Shown here piece by piece: positions 44,267-52,751 of a DNA stretch of 64,000 nucleotides. The stretch comes from Pleionea mediterranea. GTDB taxonomy: Bacteria > Pseudomonadota > Gammaproteobacteria > Enterobacterales > Kangiellaceae. Numbering within the stretch: the stretch's first letter is position 1; every line of letters begins with the position of its first letter. The notes below the pieces were generated by a model, which was not told where the DNA came from, made no database searches, and saw only the letters and a list, made by a program, of their open reading frames with translations. The stretch is from positions 1 to 64,000 of the forward strand of contig NZ_QGGU01000011.1 of assembly GCF_003148745.1 (NCBI RefSeq), given 5' to 3'. The position numbers and the translations under genes were made by a program.

Positions 44267-45529
44267 TTAGCCAACTGGTGCGGCCATTTGCATTAAAACA
44301 CCACAGAGCCAGGCTGCGTAAGTTCCCAAAGCATAACCGAGAACCGCCAGTAATACACCTACCGGTGCTAAAGCTGGGTGAAATGCCGAAGCCACTACTG
44401 GCGCAGAGGCCGCCCCACCCACATTAGCCTGACTGCCAACCGCAATAAAGAAGGTAGGCGCTTTAATTAATTTTGCCACTAACAGCAACAGACCAGCGTG
44501 AATACTGATCCATATCAGGCCAACGATAAAGATTTGCCAATGATTGACAACTGCGGTGATATCCATTTTCATGCCAATGGACGCCACCAATATATAAATA
44601 AATACAGACCCCATTTTTGACGCGCCTGCCGCTTCCAGAGATTTCACCCGGGTAAAGGACAGCACCAGTCCGGTCGTCGTAGCCACCACCATAAGCCAGA
44701 AGAACTGACTAGTGAGACTGAATTTATCAAGCTGTGGGAAATTGGTAGCCACCCAGGGTGCAATAGCGTCAGCCAATAAATGAGCCAGACCGGTTGCCCC
44801 CAGTGCCACTGCAAGCATCAACATAAAATCTGGCAGCAAGGGCATTCTGGCATGTTCACGTTGAAATTTTTCCACCTGCTTTTTAACGTCTTCGATGGCC
44901 GATGCGTCAGCGCCCCGCTTTTCATCCAACTCTTTAGATTTGCCCGCCATCACCAACAAAATGGCCATCCAGATATTCGCAACAATGATATCCACCGCAA
45001 TCATGGATGGAAAAATATCATCCGATACTTCCCACATTTCGTACATGGCCGCCTGATTGGCTCCACCACCAATCCAACTACCGGCAATGGTGGTCATTCC
45101 GCGCCAAATTTCATTGGGGTGTGCGCCGCCAACAGTTTCAGGGCTCACCACTGACACCAGTAAAATCGCAATTGGCCCACCAATAACAATGCCAAGAGTA
45201 CCGGTTAAAAACATAATGATGGCCTTGGGCCCAAGCTTTTTAATTTTGTTGAGATCGATACTAAGTGTTAGCAACACCAGGCTGGCAGGTAATAAAAATC
45301 GTGAAACCACATAATAGATTTGCGAATGTTCGCCAGAAATCACACCAAATGAATTGAATATTGATGGGATCAGATAACACATCAACAGCGCTGGAACGTA
45401 TTTATAAAACTTACTCCAGGCACCTGTTTTCAAATTAGAGGTATAAAAAACAAACCCAAGGCTCAGAGCCAGAATTCCAAGAGTGACACCTTCGCTGGTG
45501 ACTAACGCGCTAGATTGTTCTAATGACAT
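44267..45529 (-). CDS. DUF819 family membrane protein
   Basis: 420 residues with about ten to twelve hydrophobic segments (GLIWISIHAGLLLLVAKLI, FLTGTLGIVIGGPIAILLVSVV). Conserved glycine-rich stretches GSWIGGGANQAAM and GSQANVGGAASAPVVASAFHP mark it as DUF819, a family resembling YjcL and distantly the bile-acid/auxin carrier folds. The substrate is unknown. A charged loop near 210-240 (KELDEKRGADASAIEDVKKQ) is probably cytoplasmic. Monocistronic. Confidence 0.88.
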   Translation of the reverse strand: MSLEQSSALVTSEGVTLGILALSLGFVFYTSNLKTGAWSKFYKYVPALLMCYLIPSIFNSFGVISGEHSQIYYVVSRFLLPASLVLLTLSIDLNKIKKLGPKAIIMFLTGTLGIVIGGPIAILLVSVVSPETVGGAHPNEIWRGMTTIAGSWIGGGANQAAMYEMWEVSDDIFPSMIAVDIIVANIWMAILLVMAGKSKELDEKRGADASAIEDVKKQVEKFQREHARMPLLPDFMLMLAVALGATGLAHLLADAIAPWVATNFPQLDKFSLTSQFFWLMVVATTTGLVLSFTRVKSLEAAGASKMGSVFIYILVASIGMKMDITAVVNHWQIFIVGLIWISIHAGLLLLVAKLIKAPTFFIAVGSQANVGGAASAPVVASAFHPALAPVGVLLAVLGYALGTYAAWLCGVLMQMAAPVG

Positions 45530-45680
45530 AGTCTTCTTTTACACTTTTATTGGTTTTATTCGAACTGACACGCCTGATTGATTCAGTGGCGATTATTGTT
45601 ATTAATGAGCTTGTATGACCTTAGAGTTTTTGGATGACAGAGTTTATATGTCACAGATTTACGCTTAACTTTACGTAGCA

Positions 45681-46151
45681 TCAAGCAAACCGGATCCCCA
45701 GTTTTTTGTAAATAAACCCCATCAGCCATGCCGGGCCAACCAGTAAAAACAACATATCTTTAAAAAACGACGGCTTTTTACCTTCAATTTTATGGCCAAT
45801 AAACTGCAACACCCAGGCGACTATAAAAATAGCCAGACCTAAAATCCACGGCTCCAACGGAACATATCGCTCAACCGCATAAGTGGCCATTAATACCAAA
45901 ACCGAAAAGATCAGCATCCCAACACTGAGAGATAATGACGTTGCCACATAAAACACCATGACCAATATCAACGCCAAAGTTGCCCAGTTATAAGCAACTC
46001 CTGCTGGAAACCATTCTGGCACCGGGATCGACCAGAGTAACAATGCCACACTCCAGAATATGGCAGGTACACACCACCAGTGGATCAATTTGTTGGTCGG
46101 ATTTTGATGGCTTTCACCGTATTCGGCCAGCCATTCAGATGCTGTCTTCAT
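45681..46151 (-). CDS. Mpo1-like (DUF962) membrane protein
   Basis: 156 residues. The N-terminal EYGESHQNPTNKLIHWWCVPAIFW carries the conserved His-containing motif of DUF962/Mpo1 (yeast Mpo1 is an Fe(II) dioxygenase for 2-hydroxy fatty acids); a second His lies in the LQFIGHKIEGKKPSF segment. About four membrane helices. Enzyme activity in bacteria is unproven. ATG at 46151 is chosen over TTG at 46154; AGAGGTGG lies upstream. Divergent from the SAM hydrolase-like gene. Confidence 0.88.
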   Translation of the reverse strand: MKTASEWLAEYGESHQNPTNKLIHWWCVPAIFWSVALLLWSIPVPEWFPAGVAYNWATLALILVMVFYVATSLSLSVGMLIFSVLVLMATYAVERYVPLEPWILGLAIFIVAWVLQFIGHKIEGKKPSFFKDMLFLLVGPAWLMGFIYKKLGIRFA

Positions 46152-46229
46152 CAACCACCTCTTATCAAAGGATTGATTCTACTATACCACCGAGCTATAA
46201 CATAAAAAAGCGACTAAAATGAGTGACCT

Positions 46230-47006
46230 ATGACAAATATCATTACCCTGCTCAGCGATTTTGGCAGCCAGGATGGCTACACGGCAGCCATGCTTGGTTA
46301 CCTGCATACCCACGCACCAACTCATAAACTGCAGGAGGTGTCGCACAATATAGAACCTCAGAACATCTGGCAGGCAGCTATGGCGCTTAAGCGCTATTCG
46401 CGGCATTTTCCGGCCAATACCATTCATCTGGTGGTGGTGGATCCGGGAGTCGGATCGGAGCGTCAGGCGATAGCCTTAAAATGTGACGACCATTGGTTGG
46501 TAGGCCCTAATAATGGTGTTTTGTCCCTCGCCAGCCAACAATACCGCTCGGTCACTGCCTATGCGTTAAAAAATAATACCCCATGGTGGCAAAAACATCA
46601 CAGCTTCGATGGGCTGGCGCTATTTGCTCCAGCCAGTGCCAGGCTTGCGACACATCCAGAACAATTGCTGGAATTTGCCGGTGCTATCGAAAACTATCAT
46701 CAACTGACGTTTCCCACACCGGAACTGATTGGCGATCATCTGGTTGGGCAAATCATTACTTTCGATCGCTTTGGAAATGCCATTACCAACATCGAAAAAG
46801 CCGACATTCCCCATCAATCGGATCTAATCGCACAATGCCAGCAACAGCAATTTCCACTGCGGCCATTTTATTGCGATGCATCAGCCGATGGGCGATTATC
46901 TCTGATAAACGCTGACAATCTACTGGAACTGGCGCTGTATCAAAGTTCGTTGCAACAGAATATGTCCCTTGAAGTAGGCGACAGTGTCAGTGTTCGCATA
47001 AAATAG
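46230..47006 (+). CDS. SAM hydrolase-like (DUF62) protein with altered active site
   Basis: 258 residues of the fluorinase/chlorinase/SAM hydroxide adenosyltransferase superfamily, whose hydrolases cleave SAM to adenosine and methionine. LLSDFGSQDGY (10-17), VVDPGVGSERQAIAL (D71, R78) and the C-terminal DRFGNAITNI are conserved. The usual FHGRDIFAP motif reads SFDGLALFAP, so the His of the Asp-Arg-His triad is replaced (D127) and the following R-D are lost. It may have another activity or be inactive. No strong ribosome-binding site. Confidence 0.87.
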   Translation: MTNIITLLSDFGSQDGYTAAMLGYLHTHAPTHKLQEVSHNIEPQNIWQAAMALKRYSRHFPANTIHLVVVDPGVGSERQAIALKCDDHWLVGPNNGVLSLASQQYRSVTAYALKNNTPWWQKHHSFDGLALFAPASARLATHPEQLLEFAGAIENYHQLTFPTPELIGDHLVGQIITFDRFGNAITNIEKADIPHQSDLIAQCQQQQFPLRPFYCDASADGRLSLINADNLLELALYQSSLQQNMSLEVGDSVSVRIK

Positions 47007-47120
47007 AGCAATCCTTATCATCCACATTGTTTCCATGGAAAATAAACCGCAGGTAAAGCAAACTATTTGCCAACCCTCACCGACTAAGGCTGTAACAGAA
47101 ATAAACAATGATGCTTTGCC

Positions 47121-47678
47121 ATGTTATTTAATGACACCGATCAACAATTAATCGATAAGGCTCTCGACGGTTCAGAGCGAGCCTGGGTTAAGTTGGTTCG
47201 TCGATACGAGAAAAAAGTCTACAACTATTGTTTACGATTGAGTGGTTCCAACAATGAAGCCATGGATCTGATGCAAGAAGTGTTTCTGGCGGTATATCGA
47301 AACTTGCCCAACTTTCGTGGTCAGAGCAAATTTTTGACCTGGTTGTTTCGAATCGCTTCTAACAAGTCTACCGACTGGTTACGAAGCCGTCACAGGATCC
47401 CGACCCATCAGGCATCGGAATATGAGCCGGAACATGGCAGCACTCAACAGTCACCGATGCACCATGTGCAACAAGCGCAATCCAATTCAAGCATTATGCA
47501 GTCGTTATCACAGTTAAGTGATGAACAACGTCTGGTGGTGGAACTGAAGTTTTTTCAACACTTCACCTTTGATGAAATTGCCATGCAAACTGGCATTTCA
47601 TCCAACACGGCAAAAACACGATTATACGCAGCCCTTAAAAAACTCAAAGGGCAACTGGAGGTACAAAATGTCATGTAA
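47121..47678 (+). CDS. ECF-type RNA polymerase sigma factor
   Basis: 185 residues. Region 2 (FVRRYEKKVYNYCLRL-like, EAMDLMQEVFLAVYRNLPNFRGQSKFLTWLFRIASNKSTDWLR) binds the -10 element and core polymerase. Region 4 (LSDEQRLVVELKFFQHFTFDEIAMQTGISSNTAKTRLYAALKKLK) binds -35. It overlaps the next gene, the probable anti-sigma, by 11 bases, as is usual for ECF pairs. First gene of a three-gene cluster; its own promoter was not resolved. Confidence 0.94.
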   Translation: MLFNDTDQQLIDKALDGSERAWVKLVRRYEKKVYNYCLRLSGSNNEAMDLMQEVFLAVYRNLPNFRGQSKFLTWLFRIASNKSTDWLRSRHRIPTHQASEYEPEHGSTQQSPMHHVQQAQSNSSIMQSLSQLSDEQRLVVELKFFQHFTFDEIAMQTGISSNTAKTRLYAALKKLKGQLEVQNVM

Positions 47679-48330
47679 TCATTCACTGGTTGATCAATAT
47701 TTATTTGAATACATGGACAACACATTAGAACCATCTCTTTGCCGGGCGTTTGAGCAAAGTATTGATACTTGCGATCACTGTCGCGATTTATATTACAGCG
47801 CACTTAATACGCAAAAGATGCAACAAAATTGGCAGGAACAAACACCACCCGACTGGCACCGAACACGATTTGCCGCAGCCGGTAGAAAACCCGCCAGATT
47901 CAACTGGTTTAATGGATTGTCACTGGCATCCTCTACCCTGGCCATTTTACTGGTGTTGTTTCGTGTTGAATTTATTTCCACCGGCAGTGGCTTCACCGTC
48001 AGCTTTGGCGGCTCGGGCACTCAGCAGGAAGTTGCGCAACTGGTGGATGAAAAATTTAATCAGCTGGCCCAGCGACAAATCAGCTACATCGACAACCGCT
48101 TCGAAGAACAGAAACTGCAACAAGTGAGTGATAATCAGCAGATGCTCAATACCTTAATGTTGCATAACCGCCAGGAGCGTCGGCAAGACTTAAACTCGCT
48201 TATGGCCAGTTGGTTACAGCAACGGGACATCGATCAGAATAATTTGAACCAACGGGTTGATTATATCGTCGACAATCAAATCGAAAATAATCAATACCTT
48301 AATCAGGTTTTAAAAGTTTCAAATGAGTAG
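47668..48330 (+). CDS. Anti-sigma factor with modified zinc-finger, membrane-spanning
   Basis: 220 residues; start at 47668, preceded by GGAGG, within the end of the sigma gene. The N-terminus (C3, LVDQYLFEYMDNTLEPSL, TCDHCRDLY) resembles the ZAS zinc-binding anti-sigma domain but lacks its His (Ser in the HXXXCXXC position). One helix (LASSTLAILLVLFRVEFI, about 87-104) crosses the membrane. A long Gln-rich, coiled periplasmic part follows. Probably holds the sigma factor inactive until an envelope signal. Confidence 0.85.
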   Translation: MSCNHSLVDQYLFEYMDNTLEPSLCRAFEQSIDTCDHCRDLYYSALNTQKMQQNWQEQTPPDWHRTRFAAAGRKPARFNWFNGLSLASSTLAILLVLFRVEFISTGSGFTVSFGGSGTQQEVAQLVDEKFNQLAQRQISYIDNRFEEQKLQQVSDNQQMLNTLMLHNRQERRQDLNSLMASWLQQRDIDQNNLNQRVDYIVDNQIENNQYLNQVLKVSNE

Positions 48331-48393
48331 AGGTTTAACTCATATAAATCAGATTTTAATTTTAAACAGTAAAGGTTTTTTGGAGAAGTTATT

Positions 48394-49275
48394 ATGAAGA
48401 TTAAATCATTATTCGCAGGACTGCTTGTTAGCGCAGCAACCTTTAGTTATGCCGCAAATTATGACGATATAAATAAAGACATGCGCATCATGAAAAAAAT
48501 TATTGAAACCTCCATTAGTGGCAACAACCACTACAGCACTCGAGTCGAAGCTATGTACCTCGCAAAACAAGGTATGGTATTCACCATTCATTCCAGCGGC
48601 GCTTTTCATATACCGGCACCCGACGGTGACTGGGAAGCCTGGGGACAAGCCATCGGCGCTAATACACTGTCCATAGTGCAAGAAGCCATTCCTGCCATGG
48701 CACCTATTTTACCCCCCGAAGCCATGGCAGAAATGGAAGCTGAAATTGCCCAGGGCATGGCGGATCTTGACGGTGAGCGCTCTGAAGTAGCCGCTGAAAT
48801 TGCCGAAGAGCTTCGCTACATGCGTGAGCAAATGAGAGATAATAAAGAAGAGTACCGGGACAACTTACGAGAAATCCGTGAGCTGGAACGAGAAAAATAC
48901 CGCGCCGAAAAAGATCGCCGTGAAGCCATTGAACAAAAACGCAAAGAGCTGGAAAAACGTATCGAAAAGAACAAAGCAAAAATGGATACATACAACGAAA
49001 AAATGCAAGAGTATCGTAACGCTCGTCAAAAACGCAGCAAAGAAAAGCGTATGGCCATTATCAACGAAACCATAGGCGCCATTTGTGATTACAATGCTTC
49101 ATTAAAATCACTTGACAGTAATGAACATGTTACGGTTATTTTTAATAAATTCAGCGAGTCCAATAAAAAAGATGACCGTGTTTATGTGTTTGACAAGTCT
49201 GACTTAAGCGACTGTGATTCCGATGACGACGGCATTAAAGACTTACTAAAACAGGCCATCAGTTACGACTTATAA
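48394..49275 (+). CDS. Exported coiled-coil protein of unknown function
   Basis: 293 residues. Signal peptide (SLFAGLLVSAATFSYAA), a globular part with GMVFTIHSSGAFHIPAPDGDWEAWG, then about 120 residues of strongly charged coiled coil (Glu/Arg/Lys, about 125-230). A small C-terminal domain ends in an acidic loop, DCDSDDDGIKD, that could bind calcium. GGAGAAG precedes the ATG. It follows the anti-sigma gene by 60 bases and is the third gene of the cluster, likely a target or sensor. A terminator follows. Confidence 0.78.
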   Translation: MKIKSLFAGLLVSAATFSYAANYDDINKDMRIMKKIIETSISGNNHYSTRVEAMYLAKQGMVFTIHSSGAFHIPAPDGDWEAWGQAIGANTLSIVQEAIPAMAPILPPEAMAEMEAEIAQGMADLDGERSEVAAEIAEELRYMREQMRDNKEEYRDNLREIRELEREKYRAEKDRREAIEQKRKELEKRIEKNKAKMDTYNEKMQEYRNARQKRSKEKRMAIINETIGAICDYNASLKSLDSNEHVTVIFNKFSESNKKDDRVYVFDKSDLSDCDSDDDGIKDLLKQAISYDL

Positions 49276-49319
49276 CCCATACAATATTTAAGTAACTCTC
49301 TTCCCTGGAAACACACTTT

Positions 49320-49352
49320 CACCTGCTCTTAACCGGAGCAGGTGTTTTTAAT
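49320..49352 (+). terminator. Terminator of the sigma/anti-sigma/coiled-coil cluster
   Basis: ACCTGCTC and GAGCAGGT over a 7-base loop, followed by GTTTTTAATTT. It lies about 45 bases after the coiled-coil gene. Confidence 0.9.
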
Positions 49353-49522
49353 TTCAGGATAATATAAATAGCTATTATTATGAGAGTATTTATTCAAATA
49401 AATTCCGCTGATATACACTTGCATCAATCTTCGCCAACAAAGCACTATCCAATACAAACTCTCTGCCTTACAATAAAGTAGAACTTCACGATTGACTAAA
49501 ATCTCAAACATAAGGAATCATT

Positions 49523-49996
49523 ATGATTAATGTTGGCGATAAACTCCCTTCTGTCAGTTTCCAACTGCTCACCAGCGATGGTGCCAGCAACCCAACCACC
49601 GACGATTTGTTCGCAGGTAAAAAAGTTGTCTTATTTGCCGTACCGGGTGCTTTCACCCCAACTTGCTCCGAATCACACTTACCGGGCTTTGTGGTAAATG
49701 CCGATAAAATTAAGGCAAAAGGCGTCGATAGTATTATCTGTTTATCGGTGAATGACTCTTTTGTTATGAATGCCTGGGGCAAAAATAGTAACGCAGAAGA
49801 CATTATTATGCTCGCCGATGGCGGTGCTGCTTTTACCAAAGCCATTGGACTAGAAATGGATACCGGTGATTTTGGTGGTGTTCGTTCACAACGATACGCC
49901 ATGATTGTTGAAGATGGCGTTGTCAAACAACTAAATGTTGAAAAGCCAAAGCAGTTTGAAGCCAGTACTGCAGAAGCGATTTTGCAGCAGTTATAA
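49523..49996 (+). CDS. Peroxiredoxin, Prx5 type
   Basis: 157 residues. Thiol peroxidase that reduces hydrogen and organic peroxides. Peroxidatic Cys48 in VPGAFTPTCSESHLPGF; Arg in GGVRSQRYAM completes the site. The C-terminal glutaredoxin domain found in some bacterial Prx5 proteins is absent. A second Cys (SIICLSVND, near residue 73) could resolve the sulfenic acid. AAGGA precedes the ATG. Monocistronic with a terminator at 50039-50073. Confidence 0.95.
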   Translation: MINVGDKLPSVSFQLLTSDGASNPTTDDLFAGKKVVLFAVPGAFTPTCSESHLPGFVVNADKIKAKGVDSIICLSVNDSFVMNAWGKNSNAEDIIMLADGGAAFTKAIGLEMDTGDFGGVRSQRYAMIVEDGVVKQLNVEKPKQFEASTAEAILQQL

Positions 49997-50038
49997 GCGA
50001 AAATTTCGTTTAAGTAAAAAATGTTATCAAGCTTTATG

Positions 50039-50073
50039 CCTATCACATAAAACAGTTCTTTTTATGTGATAGG
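50039..50073 (+). terminator. Terminator of the peroxiredoxin gene
   Basis: CCTATCACATAAAA and TTTTATGTGATAGG form a perfect 14-bp stem with a short loop, followed by TAATTTCATTT. The 5' end lies 43 bases after the stop codon. Confidence 0.75.
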
Positions 50074-50110
50074 TAATTTCATTTCAACTCTTATCTGAAG
50101 GAAACGGTTA

Positions 50111-50956
50111 ATGAATAAATGGCTTATCATTATTGCTAGTTTCTACATCTCTACACTTTTTTCTCATGAACGTAAATCAGGACTGCATCCCTCTGCCCAA
50201 TACCTCGGCAATGAAGCGGTAATGATTACAACCGATCAACACAAGCTGTTATTCGATCCTTTCTTTCATAAAACCTTTGGTATTTATCAGGCGGTTCCCG
50301 ACTCAATACGGCAATCGATGATGGATGGTAAAGCGCCTTATAACAATGTTGACTTTATGTTTATCAGCCATGCTCATGATGATCATTTTTCGGCGCAGGA
50401 TGTATTAACCTATTTAACGCAACATAAACACGTAAAGCTGTTTGCCCCCCGTCAGGCCGTTAATCAGTTGACTTCACTTAAACCCGATAAGACCATTAAG
50501 GATCGGTTGTTTTCCATTTCACTTCTGCCGGAAACCATTGCCTGGAAAAAAACGATTGATAACACACTGATAGAAGCGGTTCGCATACCCCATGCAGGAT
50601 GGCCAGCCAGAGCAGATGTGGAAAATCTGGTGTTTCGTGTAACTGATAATAGTAGTGACAATAAAAAGGTAACCGTAATGCACATGGGTGATGCCGATCC
50701 TAACCCGAAGCATTTTTTAACTCATAAAAATCACTGGCAAAAAAGAAAAACCAGCACTGCCTTTCCTCCCTACTGGTTTATGCTGTCCAGAGAAGGTCTA
50801 CACATCTTAAATAATATCATTAACAGTCATCATAATGTTGGTATTCATGTTCCGGTAAAGGTGCCCGAAAATCTTAAACAAAGCGGTTATGATTATTTTT
50901 CAAAACCGGGAGAACAGCAGGAAATTCATTTTGATAGTCCGGAACAACCTGAGTGA
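50111..50956 (+). CDS. MBL-fold metallo-hydrolase, exported
   Basis: 281 residues of the UlaG-like metallo-beta-lactamase superfamily. The metal-binding motif is HAHDDH (87-92). A further His lies in VRIPHAGWP and Asp in MHMGDADPN. A short hydrophobic N-terminus (MNKWLIIIASFYISTLFS) predicts export. Homologues with this layout hydrolyse diverse substrates, some N-acylphosphatidylethanolamines; function not assignable. The stop is followed at once by a 10-bp triple repeat. Confidence 0.87.
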   Translation: MNKWLIIIASFYISTLFSHERKSGLHPSAQYLGNEAVMITTDQHKLLFDPFFHKTFGIYQAVPDSIRQSMMDGKAPYNNVDFMFISHAHDDHFSAQDVLTYLTQHKHVKLFAPRQAVNQLTSLKPDKTIKDRLFSISLLPETIAWKKTIDNTLIEAVRIPHAGWPARADVENLVFRVTDNSSDNKKVTVMHMGDADPNPKHFLTHKNHWQKRKTSTAFPPYWFMLSREGLHILNNIINSHHNVGIHVPVKVPENLKQSGYDYFSKPGEQQEIHFDSPEQPE

Positions 50957-50960
50957 CTTT

Positions 50961-50990
50961 CTAAGTCAAACTATGACAAACTAAGTCAAA
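50961..50990 (+). repeat. Three tandem 10-bp repeats after the metallo-hydrolase gene
   Basis: CTAAGTCAAA, CTATGACAAA, CTAAGTCAAA; the first and third are identical. It starts 5 bases after the stop codon. Confidence 0.85.
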
Positions 50991-51043
50991 TAACGTTTAT
51001 AAAATCATAATATTAAATCAACTATCCATTTACTCTAGCCAAT

Positions 51044-51078
51044 AAAAAAGGGCGCTAACTCCATCATTAGCGCTCTTT
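51044..51078 (-). terminator. Terminator of the amidohydrolase gene
   Basis: AAAGGGCGCTAA and TTAGCGCTCTTT form a 12-bp stem with one mismatch; on the minus strand it runs into TTTTTTATT. It lies 20 bases after the minus-strand stop. Confidence 0.88.
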
Positions 51079-51097
51079 CCAGCAGTTTTAACAATGA

Positions 51098-52390
51098 TTA
51101 TTCTTTGTGTACTTTGCCGTCTTTCATAACAAAGGAGACATTTTCCATCACTTTTATATTGCTCAGTGGATCACCTTTTACTGCAATAATATCCGCAACC
51201 TTTCCTTTCGCAATACTGCCCAGTTTATTATCAATTCTTAATAACTTGGCGCTTTCCATGGTGGCCGACTGAATCGCTTCCATCGCTGGCATACCCGCTT
51301 CCACCATATAAGCAAACTCGCGACCGTTTAAACCGTGCGGAAACACACCGGCATCGGTTCCGTAAGCAATCTTGACGCCTTTTTTATAAGCCTTGGCAAA
51401 GGTCTTTTGTATTTGAGGGCCAACAGCGCGTGCTTTTGGTTGCACAACCGCTGGATAACCGTCCGCTTTTTCCGCCACCCATTTTCCTGCGGTAATGGTA
51501 GGTACATAATAGGTGCCATGTTTTTTCATTAGCCTCATGGCTTCGTCATCCATATAGGTGCCATGTTCGACAGAATGCACTCCGGCTTTAATAGCACGCT
51601 TCATTCCTTCGGCGCCATGGGCATGAACCGCCACCACAAAATCATAATCTTTCGCAGCCTCCATCACGGCTTCAAGTTCACCATTGGTAAACTGCGGGTT
51701 TTCACCACTTTTCGCCAAACTGAGTACACCACCAGTCACCGTCAGCTTGATCACATCAGCGCCCTCTTTATAACGCTGACGAACGGCTTTAAGAGCATCG
51801 GCTCGACCATTGATGACGCCTTCTTTCGGCCCCGGATCTTTCATTAGTTTATAATTTAATCCATTGGTTGGGTCCGCATGGCCGCCAGTGGTGGCAATAC
51901 TTTTTCCGGCGTTAAACATACGTGGGCCCGGGATCATACCGCTGTTAATGGCCTTCGACAGCTCTCGCGTCACACGGGGATCACTGCCCAAATCTCTGAC
52001 GGTGGTAAAGCCTGCCTGTAATGTTTTTTGTGCATTGACGGTGGCTTTAATGGCAAAGTAAGACTCATCGTGAAAAAACTCTTCGGTATAAGACTCGGGA
52101 GTCACATCCGTCATCAGGTGAGTGTGCATATCCATTAATCCGGGCATCACTACCGAATCTTTTAAATCAATAATATTATCGCCGGAAACATAGCCCGGCT
52201 TTACATCAACGATTTGCTTGCCTTCGATTATAATCGACTGCTTTTCGAGCACTTTACCCCGTTCCGTATCAATCAACTTACCAGCATGAATGACTTTTTT
52301 TGCCATCTCTTGTGTAATCTCTGCTGCAACCTCTTGTGCAAAGACAGGTAAACAGCTGATCATTAGCAAGCCTGTTAAAATATGTTTCAC
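51098..52390 (-). CDS. Amidohydrolase family metal-dependent hydrolase, exported
   Basis: 430 residues with a signal peptide ([14 protein letters not shown]). Amidohydrolase TIM barrel: [10 protein letters not shown] (first metal motif), carbamylated-Lys region [30 protein letters not shown], and [11 protein letters not shown] (Asp). It matches imidazolonepropionase-like/Xaa-Pro dipeptidase-type exported enzymes. It begins with GTG (AGAGGG upstream). The substrate is probably a small peptide or amide. Confidence 0.9.
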   Translation of the reverse strand: MKHILTGLLMISCLPVFAQEVAAEITQEMAKKVIHAGKLIDTERGKVLEKQSIIIEGKQIVDVKPGYVSGDNIIDLKDSVVMPGLMDMHTHLMTDVTPESYTEEFFHDESYFAIKATVNAQKTLQAGFTTVRDLGSDPRVTRELSKAINSGMIPGPRMFNAGKSIATTGGHADPTNGLNYKLMKDPGPKEGVINGRADALKAVRQRYKEGADVIKLTVTGGVLSLAKSGENPQFTNGELEAVMEAAKDYDFVVAVHAHGAEGMKRAIKAGVHSVEHGTYMDDEAMRLMKKHGTYYVPTITAGKWVAEKADGYPAVVQPKARAVGPQIQKTFAKAYKKGVKIAYGTDAGVFPHGLNGREFAYMVEAGMPAMEAIQSATMESAKLLRIDNKLGSIAKGKVADIIAVKGDPLSNIKVMENVSFVMKDGKVHKE

Positions 52391-52751
52391 AACTCCGCCC
52401 TCTATTTTCTATGACATTTAAATCTTGGTTAAAACTGATTCTTTATTAACGCTTAATTATTCAATTTAAGCTCGCTTTTTATACTTGTATAACCGCCAAA
52501 GTTAACAGCTTCTCGACCCGCACTATAACCAACCTGAAAAATATATGCCATTGAGCTATAAAACTTAATTGAAATCATTTGTTAACCAATGCACTCTAGA
52601 CTTATTAGTACTCTAATTAACCCCTTTGCCACAGCAATAATTTCGAAACGTACCCGGTTAACTTTGTATAAATCGAATACCGATAGAAATCCAGTGGCGA
52701 TATACCCTTCCCAAACAATGGGACAGCTCGACATTAAGGAGACAATCGTTC
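52391..52751 (+). other. Intergenic region before thrA
   Basis: About 360 bases between divergent genes hold the ribosome-binding site AAGGAGAC before thrA. I see no Thr/Ile-rich leader peptide and no attenuator hairpin of the enterobacterial thrL type. A 72-codon open frame at 52589 overlaps the thrA start in another frame and looks non-coding. Confidence 0.6.

Noticed and set aside
49504-50046. 180-codon open frame opposite the peroxiredoxin gene
   Set aside because: It is the antisense of a clear peroxiredoxin with canonical motifs and has no ribosome-binding site or family features.
52589-52751. Threonine leader peptide before thrA
   Set aside because: The only open frame there is not rich in Thr/Ile codons and no attenuator pair follows.
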